A DNA stretch of 64,000 nt from Prevotellaceae bacterium (GCA_031289415.1 JAITPN010000014.1:26776-90775), one strand, 5' to 3'. Counted from the first letter of the stretch, positions 25,601 to 34,926 are shown. Numbers and translations are program-made. Notes: generated by a model not told the origin, from the letters alone.

Positions 25601-26349
25601 TTCGTATAGCGCATCCGCCGTTCGTCGTTCAAATCGGCGCCCGTATTGAGGCATATCAGGCGGTCGTGCGCTTCGGAATCTTCGGCATTGATGAAATGCA
25701 CGTCGTTCGTAGCAATCAGCTTAACGCCGTGCTTGCGCGCCAGCTCCAGCAAGTGCGCATTGACTTCCTGCTGCTGCAGATACACCATGCGGTCGGCAGA
25801 CGCGTCGTTTGTCGCATGCCGCTGCATTTCGAGATAATAATCGTCGCCAAACAACGTTTTATACCACACAATCAACTCTTCGGCTTTGTCGAGATTCCGG
25901 GACGCAATCGCCCGCGGCACTTCGCCCGCCAAGCAGGCAGAGCAGGCAATCAACCCCTCGTGGTAGCGTTCCAGCAACTCGTGGTCTATTTTCGGCTTAT
26001 AATAATATCCGTCGATATACCCATACGACACCAGCTTTACAAGATTATGGTAGCCCGCTAAGTTCTTAGCCAACAAAATCAGGTGATTGGCGCTCTGGTC
26101 TTCCTTTCCGCGCTTCACGTGCCGTCCTTCGGGATTGACGTACACCTCGCATCCCACGATGGGCTTCACGTCCTTATACTTTTCGGCTTGCTTCAAAAAA
26201 TCTTTTACGCCGAACATATTCCCATGATCCGTAATCGCCAACGCCGTTTGTCCGTCCGCTTTCGCCTTTTCAAACAAAGCACGGACGGGCGCTGCCCCGT
26301 CGAGGATAGAATACTGAGTGTGTACATGTAAGTGAACAAAGTGCGACAT
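22672..26349 (-). CDS. dnaE: DNA polymerase III alpha subunit
   Basis: 1225 residues from MSHFVHLHVHTQYSILDG; the frame extends 33 bp further but the family start and the promoter at 26372-26379 favour this ATG. PHP domain ~1-280 (HLHVHTQYS, DHGNMFGV). Polymerase core with the catalytic PDIDIDFDD segment near 405 and GSAAGSVVAYCLG. Tandem HhH and an OB-fold domain (VSIAGIIIAVKQ) near the C-terminus. Replicative C-family polymerase. Confidence 0.97.
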   Translation of the reverse strand: MSHFVHLHVHTQYSILDGAAPVRALFEKAKADGQTALAITDHGNMFGVKDFLKQAEKYKDVKPIVGCEVYVNPEGRHVKRGKEDQSANHLILLAKNLAGYHNLVKLVSYGYIDGYYYKPKIDHELLERYHEGLIACSACLAGEVPRAIASRNLDKAEELIVWYKTLFGDDYYLEMQRHATNDASADRMVYLQQQEVNAHLLELARKHGVKLIATNDVHFINAEDSEAHDRLICLNTGADLNDERRMRYTKQEFMKTQAEMQAIFHDVPEAIANTLEVAGKVETYSINSSPIMPVFPLPEGYADDNAYLHDLAFKGAEARYPNFPAEIKERIDFELDTIKNMGFPGYFLIVQDFIQAARGMGVWVGPGRGSAAGSVVAYCLGITSIDPLKYGLLFERFLNPDRISMPDIDIDFDDEERSKVFTYVEEKYGKDHISHVVTFGTMAAKTAIRDVARIEKMPLAEATRLSKAVPARWDKKDKENKDLPITVKNCMEHIAEFQEAKRSADPAVQNILKYADKLEGSVRNIGVHACAIIIGRSNLTDYIPISISKDKDTGEDIWVSQYEGSCIEDVGLLKMDFLGLRTLSILKEAVHNIKLRRGIEVDINAIPIDDEKTYELFSRGDSVATFQFESAGMRKWLRALRPSTFEDLIAMNALYRPGPMDYIPDFVERKHGRRKIEYDLPEMEEILRDTYGVTVYQEQVMLLSRKLANFTRGEADTLRKAMGKKQRTTLDKMKGDFIKGATANGHDEKVCEKVWSDWEAFAQYAFNKSHSVCYAWVGYQTAYLKANYPAEYMAAVLSMNLGNIDGITVLMDECKHMGIEVLVPDINESYRKFTVNSEGNIRFGLAAIKNVGTNAVDVIAKERNDNGLFTSIFDFVERINLTAVNKRSLEAMVFAGAFDRFKDVTRSQFLAVDGENESFIDSLLRYGTKVQADKTQNTNSLFGGGDAVEVKKPKIPKAPDVNLWELLKKEQELIGMYLSAHPLDTYRFEVEHFATNIIQDINDFIEWKHPKSQAYADDEQDFEPQITIDDELTEEDIEEAKDLKKREQLWSKMENRTVSIAGIIIAVKQGTSKQGKDWGRLTVEDYSGSYEFSLFGKDYENHLNYFKENIPVLVRCKIQESWRRPGDMRPAEWEARLQSINLLSNAKNDIKAVTLAIPVTELTSSFVSDLTLQLAEYKGNTEVRMQLLDARNKISTEVFSRSHRVTLVEPLLSFFERENIKIQLN

Positions 26350-26371
26350 AAAAACGTTACTGATAAGACTA

Positions 26372-26379
26372 CAAATGTA
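26372..26379 (-). promoter_or_regulatory. -7 box (TACATTTG) for dnaE
   Basis: Minus-strand TACATTTG, 22 bp before the chosen ATG. Confidence 0.55.
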
Positions 26380-26410
26380 CACAAAAATATTGAAACCCGA
26401 AAATTTTAAA

Positions 26411-26634
26411 ATGAAAGTGAATAGTGAAGTGTGAAGCGTGATGTGTGAAAGGTGAAGGGGAGTTCCCTGAGCGTTTCAGGGAACTCCCTGAAAAGATTCG
26501 AGCGTCTCCCCAAATGTTTTTATAGCTAACGGAGGGTTATATATAATAAGGTATAAGAACAGGCAGGCGCACCCCACGCCTCACACATAACTCTTAACTC
26601 TTCACCCTTAACACTTCACCCATCACCCTTCACG
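26411..26634. repeat. Heptad inverted repeat, locus D, split by a 118-bp spacer
   Basis: Arm one (26411-26458; GTGAAGT, GTGAAGC, GTGATGT units) and arm two (26577-26634; complementary units) flank a spacer. The spacer holds a perfect 10-bp hairpin (AGTTCCCTGA/TCAGGGAACT, 26461-26485) and an 18-bp AT-rich word (26538-26555) that recurs inverted at 56606-56623. This fills the dnaE/small-gene intergenic region. Confidence 0.8.
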
Positions 26635-26637
26635 CCG

Positions 26638-26856
26638 CTAAAACAGCGTAGGGTGGTCTTCTTCCATTTTGCGCAGGATGGCGCTGATGATGGCTTCGCG
26701 GAAAAACTTCGTGCGGTTGGTAATTTTGTACTTGGCGCAGAAATGCTTGATTACTTCGTTTTCGGCGTCGTTAAACGCCAAGGCTTTATGATGCCGCCGC
26801 GTACTGCGTCGGGCGGGCTTCCGGTCGGTATTTTCTGGGGTCTTTTTCACAAACAA
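26638..26856 (-). CDS. Small conserved protein, ribbon-helix-helix-like
   Basis: 72 residues. A basic N-terminus (RKPARRSTRRHHKA) precedes ALAFNDAENEVIKHFCAKYKITNRTKFFREAIISAILRKMEE. The strand-helix-helix pattern and the basic tail resemble DNA-binding RHH proteins of Bacteroidota. Divergent from uvrA by 99 bp. Stop codon is 3 bp from the end of heptad locus D. A role as a transcription factor is only inferred. Confidence 0.65.
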   Translation of the reverse strand: MFVKKTPENTDRKPARRSTRRHHKALAFNDAENEVIKHFCAKYKITNRTKFFREAIISAILRKMEEDHPTLF

Positions 26857-26892
26857 ATCAGTTTAATGTTGCAAAGTAAGGAAAAAAAGTTG

Positions 26893-26900
26893 TATTTTTG
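26893..26900 (+). promoter_or_regulatory. -7 box (TATTTTTG) for uvrA
   Basis: TATTTTTG preceded by TTG-containing AT-rich sequence, 55 bp before the uvrA GTG. Confidence 0.5.
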
Positions 26901-26955
26901 TAAAAAATAGGATACATATCTTTAAAAATTATCATTTTTTTTACATCTGAAGACA

Positions 26956-29790
26956 GTGAATAAGACAAAAATATCCCCCGATCCGTTGCCCGACGACGGC
27001 TATATCCACGTGAAAGGCGCACGGCTGCATAATCTTAAAAATATTGAGGTGATGATACCGCGCAACCGGCTGGTGGCGGTTACCGGACTGTCGGGTTCGG
27101 GCAAATCGACGCTGGCGTTCGATACGGTGTTTGCCGAAGGGCAGCGCCGCTACGTGGAAAGCCTCTCGGCTTATGCGCGGCAGTTCCTCGGCAGGGCGAG
27201 CAAGCCCGACGTCGATTTCATCACCGGAATCCCGCCTGCCATAGCCATCGAGCAGCGGGCGAACACCCGCAATCCGCGCTCGACGGTGGGTACGTCGACC
27301 GAGATTTATGATTACCTGAAATTGCTGTATGCCCGCATCGGACGGACGTTTTCGCCGGTGTCGGGCGGCGAGGTGAAGCGGCACAGCGTAGCCGACGTGG
27401 TCGATTTCATTGCCGCGCAGCCCGCCGGCGAGCGGCTCTACCTCCTGTCGCCGTTGGTATTAAAAGACGGCATGGGGTTGATTGAGAAGCTGACGCTGCT
27501 GCAAAACGAGGGGTTTACGCGCCTTTATGCCGACGGCGGGGAGCGGCGCATCGAAGAAATTTTGCCGGACATTGATAGTTATAAGGATAAAACCATCCGG
27601 GTGCTGATTGACCGCGCGGCGGCAACCCGCGATGCGGACGCGTTGAGCCGCATAGCCGACAGCGTGCAGAGCGCTTTTGCGGAGGGCGGCGGCGTATGTT
27701 TCGTCGTCAGGGCGGCTGACGGCGGGTGTACGGCGTTCGATATTCAGTTTGCCGCCGACGGCATGACGTTTGAAGAGCCTACGGAGCATTTGTTCAGTTT
27801 CAACAATCCGGTGGGGGCGTGTCCGCGCTGCGAGGGCTACGGGCGCGTGATTGGCATCGACGAAGACCTCGTGGTGCCCGACCGCGGGCTGTCGATATAC
27901 AACGACGCGGTTGCCTGCTGGCGCGGGGCGGTCATGAAAGAGTATAAAGACCGCCTGCTGCACGTGGCTGATAAGGTGAAAATTCCGGTACACCGACCAT
28001 ATTATGAGTTGACGGAGGGGCAGAAAAAGACATTGTGGGAGGGCAATGCGTCGTTCACCGGACTGCACGATTTTTTTGCCATGTTGGAAGCGAATAAATA
28101 TAAGATACAGTGCCGCGTGATGCTGAGCCGGTATATGGGGAAGACTACGTGTCCCGACTGCCACGGCACGCGGCTGCGCAAGGAGGCAGGGTATGTGAAG
28201 GTGGCGGGCAAAACCATCAGCGAGCTGGTGGTGATGCCTGTGGACGTGCTGCACGCCTTTATGCACGACCTCGCGCTAACGGATTACGACCTGAAAGTAG
28301 CGGGGCGCGCGCTGGTGGAAATACGCAACCGCCTGCAGTTCCTGCTCGACGTGGGCTTGGGCTATCTGACGCTCAACCGCCTGTCGAACACGCTGAGCGG
28401 CGGCGAAAGTCAGCGCATCAATCTGGCTACGTCGTTGGGGAGCAGCCTCGTGGGGGCGCTTTATATCCTCGACGAGCCGAGCATCGGCTTGCATCCGCAC
28501 GATACGCAACGGTTGGTGAAGGTGCTGCGGCAGCTGCGCGACTTGGGCAATACGGTGCTGGTGGTGGAGCATGAAGAGGAGATTATCCGCGCGGCGGACG
28601 AGGTGATCGACATCGGTCCGTTAGCCGGACGGCACGGCGGCGAAGTGGTGTTCCAAGGGAAAGCGCCCGACAAGGTTGCCGCAAAATCCAAGAAAACGCC
28701 CGCAGCCCGCACGGCTTCGTTGACGCTGGCGTACTTGAACGGCAGCGAAGCCATAGACGTGCCGGCGCATAGGCGGAAGATGAATAATTATATCGAAGTA
28801 AAAGGCGCGTGCGAAAATAATCTTCGACATATTGATGTGCGCTTTCCGCTCGAAGGGCTGGTAGCGGTAACGGGCGTCAGCGGGTCGGGCAAATCGTCGC
28901 TGGTGAAAGGCATTTTATATCCGGCGTTGAACAAGTTGATTAACCAAAGCGGCGACAAGCCGGGTAAGTTCGACAGCCTGCAAGGCGACGTGAAGCGCAT
29001 CAAGCGCGTGGAAATGATTGACCAGAACGCCATCGGACGCTCGTCGCGCTCCAACCCGGTGACGTACATCAAGGCGTATGACGAGATACGGAAGCTGTTT
29101 TCGGAGCAGCCCTACGCCAAGCTCAACGGCTACGGACATTCGCACTTTTCGTTCAATATCGACGGCGGACGCTGCGAAGCGTGTCTGGGTGACGGCGCTA
29201 TCAAAGTCGAAATGCAGTTTATGGCTGACGTTACGCTGGTGTGCGAAGCCTGCGGCGGCAAACGGTTTAAACCCGATATTCTGGAAGTGCGCTACAAAAA
29301 CTACAGTATTGCCGACGTGCTTGACTTTACGGTAAACCAAGCTATCGAATTTTTTGCGGAACAAAAGGAATCTACGGCGAAGAAAATAGCCGACAAGCTA
29401 CAACCGCTGCAAAACGTAGGGTTGGGGTATATCAAGCTTGGGCAGGAGAACAGTACGTTGAGCGGCGGCGAGATTCAGCGCGTAAAGTTAGCGTCGTTTC
29501 TCGGCAAGGACGACGACACGTCGCCGGTGATGTTTATCTTCGACGAGCCTACCACAGGCTTGCATTTTCACGACATCAAGCGTCTGCTGGGCGTGTTTGA
29601 CGCGCTGGCGTCGCGCGGGCATACCCTCGTGGTGGTCGAACACAATGTAGAAGTAATAAAATGCGCCGACTGGGTGATAGACCTCGGTCCCGGCGGCGGC
29701 GAACACGGCGGACAGCTCGTCTTTGCCGGTACGCCCGAAGCGCTTGCCGCATGCGAAAAATCGGTTACAGGGGGATTTGTGAAGTGTTAG
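26956..29790 (+). CDS. uvrA: Excinuclease ABC subunit UvrA
   Basis: 944 residues from a GTG start (26956-26958); no ATG lies closer to the promoter. First ABC: P-loop GLSGSGKST at 44-52, zinc modules CPRCEGYG and CPDCHGTR, and signature LSGGESQRI. Second [12 protein letters not shown] near 640, zinc module CEACLGDG...CEACGG, and LSGGEIQRV. It recognises bulky DNA lesions together with UvrB. The last three residues and the stop (VKC-stop) come from heptad repeat locus E. Confidence 0.95.
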   Translation: MNKTKISPDPLPDDGYIHVKGARLHNLKNIEVMIPRNRLVAVTGLSGSGKSTLAFDTVFAEGQRRYVESLSAYARQFLGRASKPDVDFITGIPPAIAIEQRANTRNPRSTVGTSTEIYDYLKLLYARIGRTFSPVSGGEVKRHSVADVVDFIAAQPAGERLYLLSPLVLKDGMGLIEKLTLLQNEGFTRLYADGGERRIEEILPDIDSYKDKTIRVLIDRAAATRDADALSRIADSVQSAFAEGGGVCFVVRAADGGCTAFDIQFAADGMTFEEPTEHLFSFNNPVGACPRCEGYGRVIGIDEDLVVPDRGLSIYNDAVACWRGAVMKEYKDRLLHVADKVKIPVHRPYYELTEGQKKTLWEGNASFTGLHDFFAMLEANKYKIQCRVMLSRYMGKTTCPDCHGTRLRKEAGYVKVAGKTISELVVMPVDVLHAFMHDLALTDYDLKVAGRALVEIRNRLQFLLDVGLGYLTLNRLSNTLSGGESQRINLATSLGSSLVGALYILDEPSIGLHPHDTQRLVKVLRQLRDLGNTVLVVEHEEEIIRAADEVIDIGPLAGRHGGEVVFQGKAPDKVAAKSKKTPAARTASLTLAYLNGSEAIDVPAHRRKMNNYIEVKGACENNLRHIDVRFPLEGLVAVTGVSGSGKSSLVKGILYPALNKLINQSGDKPGKFDSLQGDVKRIKRVEMIDQNAIGRSSRSNPVTYIKAYDEIRKLFSEQPYAKLNGYGHSHFSFNIDGGRCEACLGDGAIKVEMQFMADVTLVCEACGGKRFKPDILEVRYKNYSIADVLDFTVNQAIEFFAEQKESTAKKIADKLQPLQNVGLGYIKLGQENSTLSGGEIQRVKLASFLGKDDDTSPVMFIFDEPTTGLHFHDIKRLLGVFDALASRGHTLVVVEHNVEVIKCADWVIDLGPGGGEHGGQLVFAGTPEALAACEKSVTGGFVKC

Positions 29791-29902
29791 ACGTTAAGAG
29801 TGATGTGTGAGGAGATACCTTATATGTAGTTAAGACGTTCTTCACCCTTAACTCTTAACACTTAACGCTTAACGCATCACTCTTAACACATCACTCTTCA
29901 CT
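29779..29902. repeat. Heptad inverted repeat, locus E, overlapping the uvrA stop
   Basis: Arm one starts inside the last codons of uvrA (GTGAAGTGTTAG at 29779-29790) and continues to ~29812. A 28-bp centre contains ATACCTTATAT. Arm two (~29839-29902) has six to eight complementary units (CTTCACC, CTTAACT, CTTAACA, CTTAACG ...). Confidence 0.85.
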
Positions 29903-29919
29903 ATTTTAAAAAAAACGCT

Positions 29920-29927
29920 TACCTTTG
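29920..29927 (+). promoter_or_regulatory. -7 box (TACCTTTG) for the small lipoprotein
   Basis: TACCTTTG, 18 bp before the ATG at 29945. Confidence 0.6.
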
Positions 29928-29944
29928 CGAAAAATATACATACA

Positions 29945-30310
29945 ATGAAAAAGATATGCTACACCCTACTGATTGCCGCCGCCGCGTATGCCGGCGCGTG
30001 CAGCAAAGATGACGAATATGTTATCTACGACTATGAAAAAGGTATTACCGCCACTGCCGAACAAATCAGAGCCGGATTGGTTGGCGAGTGGGTTACGGCG
30101 GATGCGGCGGCGGCGTTTGGAAAAGAAATATCTTTCACCGACAATATATTTTCTTTTACAGATGACAATAAGAAAATAGAAGGGGTTTATGAAATTAACA
30201 TCTCATATACAGAGTGTTTATTCTGCCACGGTAATACCTGTATTTTTATCAATTGTGTAAGTAGAAGTATATTGACGATAGGTACTACTACTTATAAAAG
30301 GAAAAAATAA
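29945..30310 (+). CDS. Small lipoprotein
   Basis: 121 residues. The signal peptide ends in a lipobox YAGAC (Cys ~19), then SKDDE, a typical Bacteroidota lipoprotein export start. GLVGEWVTADAAAAF and alternating short strands suggest a small lipocalin-like beta fold, but no family is certain. It has its own promoter, and the tRNA-Ser gene lies downstream on the other strand. Confidence 0.7.
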   Translation: MKKICYTLLIAAAAYAGACSKDDEYVIYDYEKGITATAEQIRAGLVGEWVTADAAAAFGKEISFTDNIFSFTDDNKKIEGVYEINISYTECLFCHGNTCIFINCVSRSILTIGTTTYKRKK

Positions 30311-30337
30311 AAAAAGCGCCGTTATTAGCAGCGCCTT
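30305..30337 (-). terminator. Terminator after tRNA-Ser
   Basis: On the minus strand AAGGCGC pairs with GCGCTTT (one G-T) and is followed by TTTTATTTTTT. It lies 23 bp beyond the tRNA 3' end. Confidence 0.6.
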
Positions 30338-30359
30338 CTCTTTTTTGTTCTAACTTAAG

Positions 30360-30448
30360 CGGAAAGGGGGGGATTCGAACCCCCGGTACCAGTTTCCCAG
30401 TACGACAGTTTAGCAAACTGTTGGTTTCAGCCACTCACCCACCTTTCC
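30360..30448 (-). tRNA. tRNA-Ser (GCT)
   Basis: 89-nt class II tRNA. Acceptor GGAAAGG/CCTTTCC, anticodon loop TTTGCTAA giving GCT, a long variable arm (GTACTGGGAAACTGGTAC), T-loop GTTCGAATC, discriminator G. CCA is not encoded. Confidence 0.95.
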
Positions 30449-30462
30449 AAAGAAACGAGGTG

Positions 30463-30470
30463 CAAAGGTA
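30463..30470 (-). promoter_or_regulatory. -7 box (TACCTTTG) for tRNA-Ser
   Basis: Minus-strand TTG, 19 bp, TACCTTTG just upstream of the tRNA. Confidence 0.65.
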
Positions 30471-30522
30471 GTCATTTTTTTTTATTTGTCAATATACAAT
30501 TTGTAATTTCAAAAAAAATCAC

Positions 30523-30530
30523 TACTTTTG
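30523..30530 (+). promoter_or_regulatory. -7 box (TACTTTTG) for tRNA-Pro
   Basis: TTG at 30501-30503, 19 bp, then TACTTTTG, 33 bp before the tRNA. Confidence 0.65.
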
Positions 30531-30563
30531 TGCCCCCAACTACACGTATGTGGGAGGGTTTTT

Positions 30564-30637
30564 CGGGGTGTGGCGCAGTTGGCTAGCGCACCTGCTTTGG
30601 GAGCAGGGGGTCCTCCGTTCGAGTCGGAGTACCCCGA
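30564..30637 (+). tRNA. tRNA-Pro (TGG)
   Basis: 74 nt. Acceptor CGGGGTG/TACCCCG, anticodon loop TTTGGGA giving TGG, T-arm with GTTCGAGTC, discriminator A. CCA is not encoded. Confidence 0.95.
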
Positions 30638-30690
30638 CTAATAAGGCGTCGAATCTTACTTTTTTTCTATTTTCGAATCGAAAAAAATAT

Positions 30691-30698
30691 TATCTTTG
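30691..30698 (+). promoter_or_regulatory. -7 box (TATCTTTG) for fprA
   Basis: TATCTTTG, 17 bp before the ATG at 30715. Confidence 0.6.
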
Positions 30699-30714
30699 CT
30701 GAAAATTTATCACA

Positions 30715-31899
30715 ATGCAAATAAAAATCATTGACAATATCTATTGGCTGGGGGTTAACGACCGTCGCAAAGCGTTGTTTGAAAACATCTGGCAGCTACC
30801 GCAAGGCGTAGCCTACAACTCATACCTGATTACCGATGCGAAAACCGCGCTGATTGATACGGTGGACATCGCCGCCGCCGACGACTACGTGCAACGCCTC
30901 CACGAACACTTGCAAGGGCGGACGCTTGACTACCTTATCATCAACCACATCGAACCCGACCACTCAGGGATGATTGATACGCTCGTGCGCCTCTATCCCG
31001 ATGTGAAAATCATAGGAAACAAGCTTACGTTCAAGCTGCTCGAAAACTTATTCGGCATTGCCGACAACCTGCACGAAGTAGCCGACGGCGACACGCTCAA
31101 TCTGGGTATGCACACCTTGCGGTTTATCCTCACGCCTTGGGTGCATTGGCCCGAAACCATGATGACCTACGACGCCGACAACGGACTGCTCTTTTCGGGC
31201 GACGTATTCGGCAGCTTCGGCACACTCGACGGAGCGCTCTTCGACGACGAAACCGACAGCGGATTTTTTGAAAGCGAAATGAGGCGCTACTATTCAAACA
31301 TTGTCGGGAAATATTCCAACATGGTGCAGAAAACGCTGACGAAACTCCACGATACGCCCATACATATCATTTGTCCCACGCATGGACTGATTTGGCGCGG
31401 CGAACCGTCGAAACCCATTACGCTCTACGACCGCTGGAGCAAGTACGAAGCCAATCGCGGGGTAGTGGTAGCCTTTGCTTCCATGTACGGACATACCGAA
31501 AAAATTGCCGACTACCTTGCACGGCGCATGGCTGAACAAGGCGTTCGCAATATCCGTGTATTCGACGTATCGAAAACGCATCTTTCGTTTCTTATCAGCG
31601 AAATATGGAACTATACGGGGCTGTTGCTCGGAAGTTGCGCCTACAACGGCAACGCTCATCCTAAGATGGAGCAGCTATGTACCGAATTGTCGCACATCGG
31701 GGTTAAAAATAAACATCTCGGCATTTTTGGTTCGTACAGCTGGAGCGGCGGCGCAGTGAAAAGCCTGAGCGCGTTTGCCGAAGCGGCTTCCCTGCCACCG
31801 GTAGCCCAGCCTGTAGAAATAAAAGGCTCGCTCACCAACAGCCGTTTCGCGGACTGCGATACGTTGGCTACCGCGCTTGCTGCTGCCATTTTGGCATAA
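30715..31899 (+). CDS. fprA: Flavodiiron protein (A-type flavoprotein, FprA family)
   Basis: 394 residues. The N-terminal metallo-beta-lactamase-like domain holds the diiron site with H78-E80-D82-H83 (NHIEPDHSG), WVHWPETM and SGDVFGSFG. The C-terminal flavodoxin domain starts near 250 (VVVAFASMYGHTEK) with the FMN-loop GSYSWSGGA. Such enzymes reduce O2 or NO to harmless products in anaerobes. Own promoter; grpE follows after 69 bp. Confidence 0.93.
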   Translation: MQIKIIDNIYWLGVNDRRKALFENIWQLPQGVAYNSYLITDAKTALIDTVDIAAADDYVQRLHEHLQGRTLDYLIINHIEPDHSGMIDTLVRLYPDVKIIGNKLTFKLLENLFGIADNLHEVADGDTLNLGMHTLRFILTPWVHWPETMMTYDADNGLLFSGDVFGSFGTLDGALFDDETDSGFFESEMRRYYSNIVGKYSNMVQKTLTKLHDTPIHIICPTHGLIWRGEPSKPITLYDRWSKYEANRGVVVAFASMYGHTEKIADYLARRMAEQGVRNIRVFDVSKTHLSFLISEIWNYTGLLLGSCAYNGNAHPKMEQLCTELSHIGVKNKHLGIFGSYSWSGGAVKSLSAFAEAASLPPVAQPVEIKGSLTNSRFADCDTLATALAAAILA

Positions 31900-31968
31900 A
31901 AATACTTAAAAAATACATTGGCAGGCTTTTTGTAGTGCTAATGGAATGTACATGAAAATAAAAGAAGT

Positions 31969-32547
31969 ATGAATTTGCACCACGCATTTGAAAAAGATAA
32001 CGAAAAACAGGTTGTTGACAACGAAAAAAAAAACATCGACAACGGCAATGAAAGCATAACTGAAGATGCCGCCGCTGACAAAAACGCCGAAAATGAAACT
32101 TCGGAGCAGTCGGCAGATGAAAAAATGGCAGATTTGGAAAATAAATACCTCCGCCTTGCCGCTGAATTTGACAATTACCGCAAACGCACAGCACGCGAAC
32201 GGCTTGAATTTATGATGACGGCAGGCGAAGACCTGATTTGCGGATTGCTCCCTGTGATTGACGATTTTGAACGCGCCATTAAAGCCATAGACGAAACCGA
32301 CGACGCAAAGGCTATCCGCGAGGGCGTAGAATTGATTTACAATAAACTGTTCAAATACCTCGAATCGTGCGGATTGAAAAAAATAGACGCCGTAGGGAAA
32401 GCGCTGAATACCGACGAACACGAAGCGGTAACGAAATTTCCTGCCCCCGCAGCCGACCAAAAAGGAAAAGTGATTGACGTAATACAGCACGGCTATACGT
32501 TGAACGGAAAAATTATCCGCTACGCCAAAGTAGTGGTAGGAGAATAA
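31969..32547 (+). CDS. grpE: Nucleotide exchange factor GrpE
   Basis: 192 residues. A disordered acidic N-terminus (~1-50), a long helix with [21 protein letters not shown], then [14 protein letters not shown] and the beta-domain end [24 protein letters not shown]. It releases ADP from DnaK. Five bp before dnaJ, so a grpE-dnaJ operon; dnaK is not in the window. An upstream ATG at 31951 meets a stop after six codons. Confidence 0.95.
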   Translation: MNLHHAFEKDNEKQVVDNEKKNIDNGNESITEDAAADKNAENETSEQSADEKMADLENKYLRLAAEFDNYRKRTARERLEFMMTAGEDLICGLLPVIDDFERAIKAIDETDDAKAIREGVELIYNKLFKYLESCGLKKIDAVGKALNTDEHEAVTKFPAPAADQKGKVIDVIQHGYTLNGKIIRYAKVVVGE

Positions 32548-32552
32548 AACGT

Positions 32553-33713
32553 ATGGCAAAAAGAGATTATTATGAAGTGCTTGAAGTAGGGCGTAGCGCT
32601 ACAGCCGAAGAAATCAAAAAAGCGTACCGGAAGAAAGCAATCCAATACCATCCCGACAAGAATCCGGGCAACAAGGAAGCCGAAGAGCATTTCAAAGAAG
32701 CGGCTGAAGCTTACGACGTACTGAGTAATCCCGACAAACGTACACGCTACGACCAATACGGACATGCCGGCATGGGCGGCGCGACAGGCGGCGGATATAG
32801 CGGCGGCGGTTTCTCGATGGATGATATATTTTCACAATTCGGTGATATTTTTGAAAATATGGGGTATGGCAGTTTTGCCGGTACATTTGGCGGCAGCGGA
32901 CGGACGCGCCGCGCCGTATCGCGCGGCTCTGATATTCGTATTCGGGTAAAACTCAATCTGAAAGAAATAGCCCACGGCGTAGAAAAGAAAATCAAAATCA
33001 ACAAACAGACGGCATGTACCGCCTGCAAAGGCACAGGCGCAAAAGACGGCACGGCGTTCACTACCTGCACGGCATGCAAAGGCAGCGGTGTGGTAACCCG
33101 TGTGGTAAACACGGTGATGGGGCGGATGCAAACCTCAAGCCCCTGCTCGGCTTGCGGCGGTGCGGGACGCGCTATACAAGTACATTGCCCGACATGCCAC
33201 GGCGCAGGAGTACAGGAAAAACAAGAAGAAATCACATTCAAAATACCTATGGGCGTAGCTTCAGGTATGCAACTGTCCATATCGGGCAAAGGCAATGCGG
33301 CTCGCCATGGAGGCATCAACGGCGATTTGCTGGTTGTGATTGAAGAAGAAGAACATACCGAATTGCAGCGTGACGGCAACGACTTGGTCTATTCGCTGTT
33401 TATTACCGTCGGCGAGGCTGCGCTCGGTACAACATCCGAAATTCCTACGGTTGACGGAATAGCCAAAATCAAAATAGAACCCGGCACGCAACCCGGACGC
33501 GTGCTGCGCTTGCGGCACAAAGGACTGCCCGACATCAACGGCTATGGCGAGGGCGATTTGCTGGTACACGTAAATGTGTGGATACCTCAGAAACTCAGCA
33601 AAGAAGAACAGAAAACGCTGGAGAAACTTGCGCTATCCGATAATTTCAAACCCAATCCCAGCCGCGACGACAAAAATTTCTTTGAACGAATGCGCCGGAT
33701 GTTCGGACGTTGA
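32553..33713 (+). CDS. dnaJ: Chaperone DnaJ
   Basis: 386 residues. J-domain at ~5-70 with HPD in [10 protein letters not shown], a Gly-rich linker (~75-120), and four zinc motifs [32 protein letters not shown] (~152-215). The C-terminal substrate-binding domains are of usual length. Hsp40 partner of DnaK. Its stop is 3 bp from the stop of the convergent hpf. Confidence 0.97.
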   Translation: MAKRDYYEVLEVGRSATAEEIKKAYRKKAIQYHPDKNPGNKEAEEHFKEAAEAYDVLSNPDKRTRYDQYGHAGMGGATGGGYSGGGFSMDDIFSQFGDIFENMGYGSFAGTFGGSGRTRRAVSRGSDIRIRVKLNLKEIAHGVEKKIKINKQTACTACKGTGAKDGTAFTTCTACKGSGVVTRVVNTVMGRMQTSSPCSACGGAGRAIQVHCPTCHGAGVQEKQEEITFKIPMGVASGMQLSISGKGNAARHGGINGDLLVVIEEEEHTELQRDGNDLVYSLFITVGEAALGTTSEIPTVDGIAKIKIEPGTQPGRVLRLRHKGLPDINGYGEGDLLVHVNVWIPQKLSKEEQKTLEKLALSDNFKPNPSRDDKNFFERMRRMFGR

Positions 33714-33716
33714 TTT

Positions 33717-34010
33717 TTATAATCCGCGTATCTTTTCTTTCGTCTTTTTGAGTTGTTGTTTCAACACATCCACGCAGGCTACCACTGCCGACTCAAATTT
33801 CTTTGCTTGTCGTTCAGCCCTCAGGTCGTAGCCCGGTATTTCAAGGCGTATCGCTGCTTTTTTGTTATTAAGGTCAGGCATAAGGCTTAGCACTACTTCA
33901 GCAGCAATAATGCCGTCAAAAAAGCGGTCTAATTTTTCCACTTTTTTCTGGACGTAATTAGTCAGCTTGACGTCTGCGTCGAACTTGACCGATTGAATAC
34001 GTACTTCCAT
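33717..34010 (-). CDS. hpf: Ribosome hibernation-promoting factor, short form
   Basis: 97 residues. MEVRIQSVKFDADVKLTNYVQKKVEKLDRFF and AAIRLEIPGYDLRAERQAKKFESAV give the HPF/RaiA fold without the long C-terminal dimerisation domain. It binds the 30S subunit in slow growth. Last gene of rpsU-xerD-hpf, an order common in Bacteroidales. Confidence 0.92.
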   Translation of the reverse strand: MEVRIQSVKFDADVKLTNYVQKKVEKLDRFFDGIIAAEVVLSLMPDLNNKKAAIRLEIPGYDLRAERQAKKFESAVVACVDVLKQQLKKTKEKIRGL

Positions 34011-34050
34011 AACTTAATTTTTTAGTGTATAATATATATTTATTTAGTCT

Positions 34051-34926
34051 TTATTTTCTCGGATGCGCTTTTAGATATATTTTTTTTATGCTTGCGAATG
34101 ATGTATGTGTATATATCTGCGTAGCAGCTAAATTCGAATGACCAAGCACTTCTTTTATGCTGTTAAGGTCAGCGCCGTTGTTCAGCAGATGCGTAGCAAA
34201 CGAATGACGCAGCATGTGCGGGCTTTTCTTCCCCGCAAAACCGGCTTGCGACAGCATGGTCGATACAATTTTATTCACCATCGCCGGATATAATTGCTTC
34301 CCCTTGAGGTTTACGAACAAATATTCAATGATTGGAAATGTTTGCTTTAACAAATCAATATAGCGTATTAATTTTGAGGTTATTGCAGGAGTGATTGGGA
34401 TTTCACGCTCCTTATCGCCTTTACCTTTTACCCGAATGATACCCTCTTTTAGGTATAAATCATTGACTTTCAATGATATTAATTCTTGACGGCGCATTCC
34501 TGAAACGTATAATAGCTCTATAACTATATTGTTACGTTGTGTAATATAATCGTTACTATATTCTATCCCATCAAGCATATTATTCAGATTTTCATGCCCA
34601 AAGAAACACGGAAGCCGTTTGCTCATCTTGGGGCGTATTACTTTTTGCACGGGATTGATAGAAACAATGCCTTCACGACACAGATACTTAAAGAAACCGT
34701 TCAGTGCGCTCAATTTTAGGTTCGCAGTATGGGTGCTTTGCTTTGAGTCCAGCAGATGGGCAAGCCACCCGCGAATCTCGGACGACGACACGTTGGCGAT
34801 ATTCATGTCGCTTTCTGCCATTTCTATATGTGTATAAAACTGTTTTATACAGCGTTTATACACACTCACCGTATTGAATGAATAACGCTTTTCTGTTTCC
34901 AAATATGAGATGAATGCTTTAAACAT
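34051..34926 (-). CDS. xerD: Tyrosine recombinase of the XerC/XerD type
   Basis: 291 residues. SAM-like N-terminal domain (1-~95) and catalytic domain with R145 (GMRRQEL), K169, H237-xx-R240 (HMLRHSFATHLL), H263 (LGHSN) and Y272 (IYTHTS), all present. Chromosome dimer resolution is the expected role, given the housekeeping context with rpsU and hpf. XerC and XerD cannot be told apart here, so the symbol is provisional. Confidence 0.88.
   Translation of the reverse strand: MFKAFISYLETEKRYSFNTVSVYKRCIKQFYTHIEMAESDMNIANVSSSEIRGWLAHLLDSKQSTHTANLKLSALNGFFKYLCREGIVSINPVQKVIRPKMSKRLPCFFGHENLNNMLDGIEYSNDYITQRNNIVIELLYVSGMRRQELISLKVNDLYLKEGIIRVKGKGDKEREIPITPAITSKLIRYIDLLKQTFPIIEYLFVNLKGKQLYPAMVNKIVSTMLSQAGFAGKKSPHMLRHSFATHLLNNGADLNSIKEVLGHSNLAATQIYTHTSFASIKKIYLKAHPRK

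Noticed and set aside
24766..26061. 431-codon plus-strand frame
   Set aside because: Antisense shadow of dnaE; high third-position GC keeps the opposite frame open.
34051..34926. Tyrosine recombinase as a marker of an integrated element
   Set aside because: It lies in the conserved rpsU-xerD-hpf order and has the length of housekeeping Xer proteins; no attachment repeats are seen.
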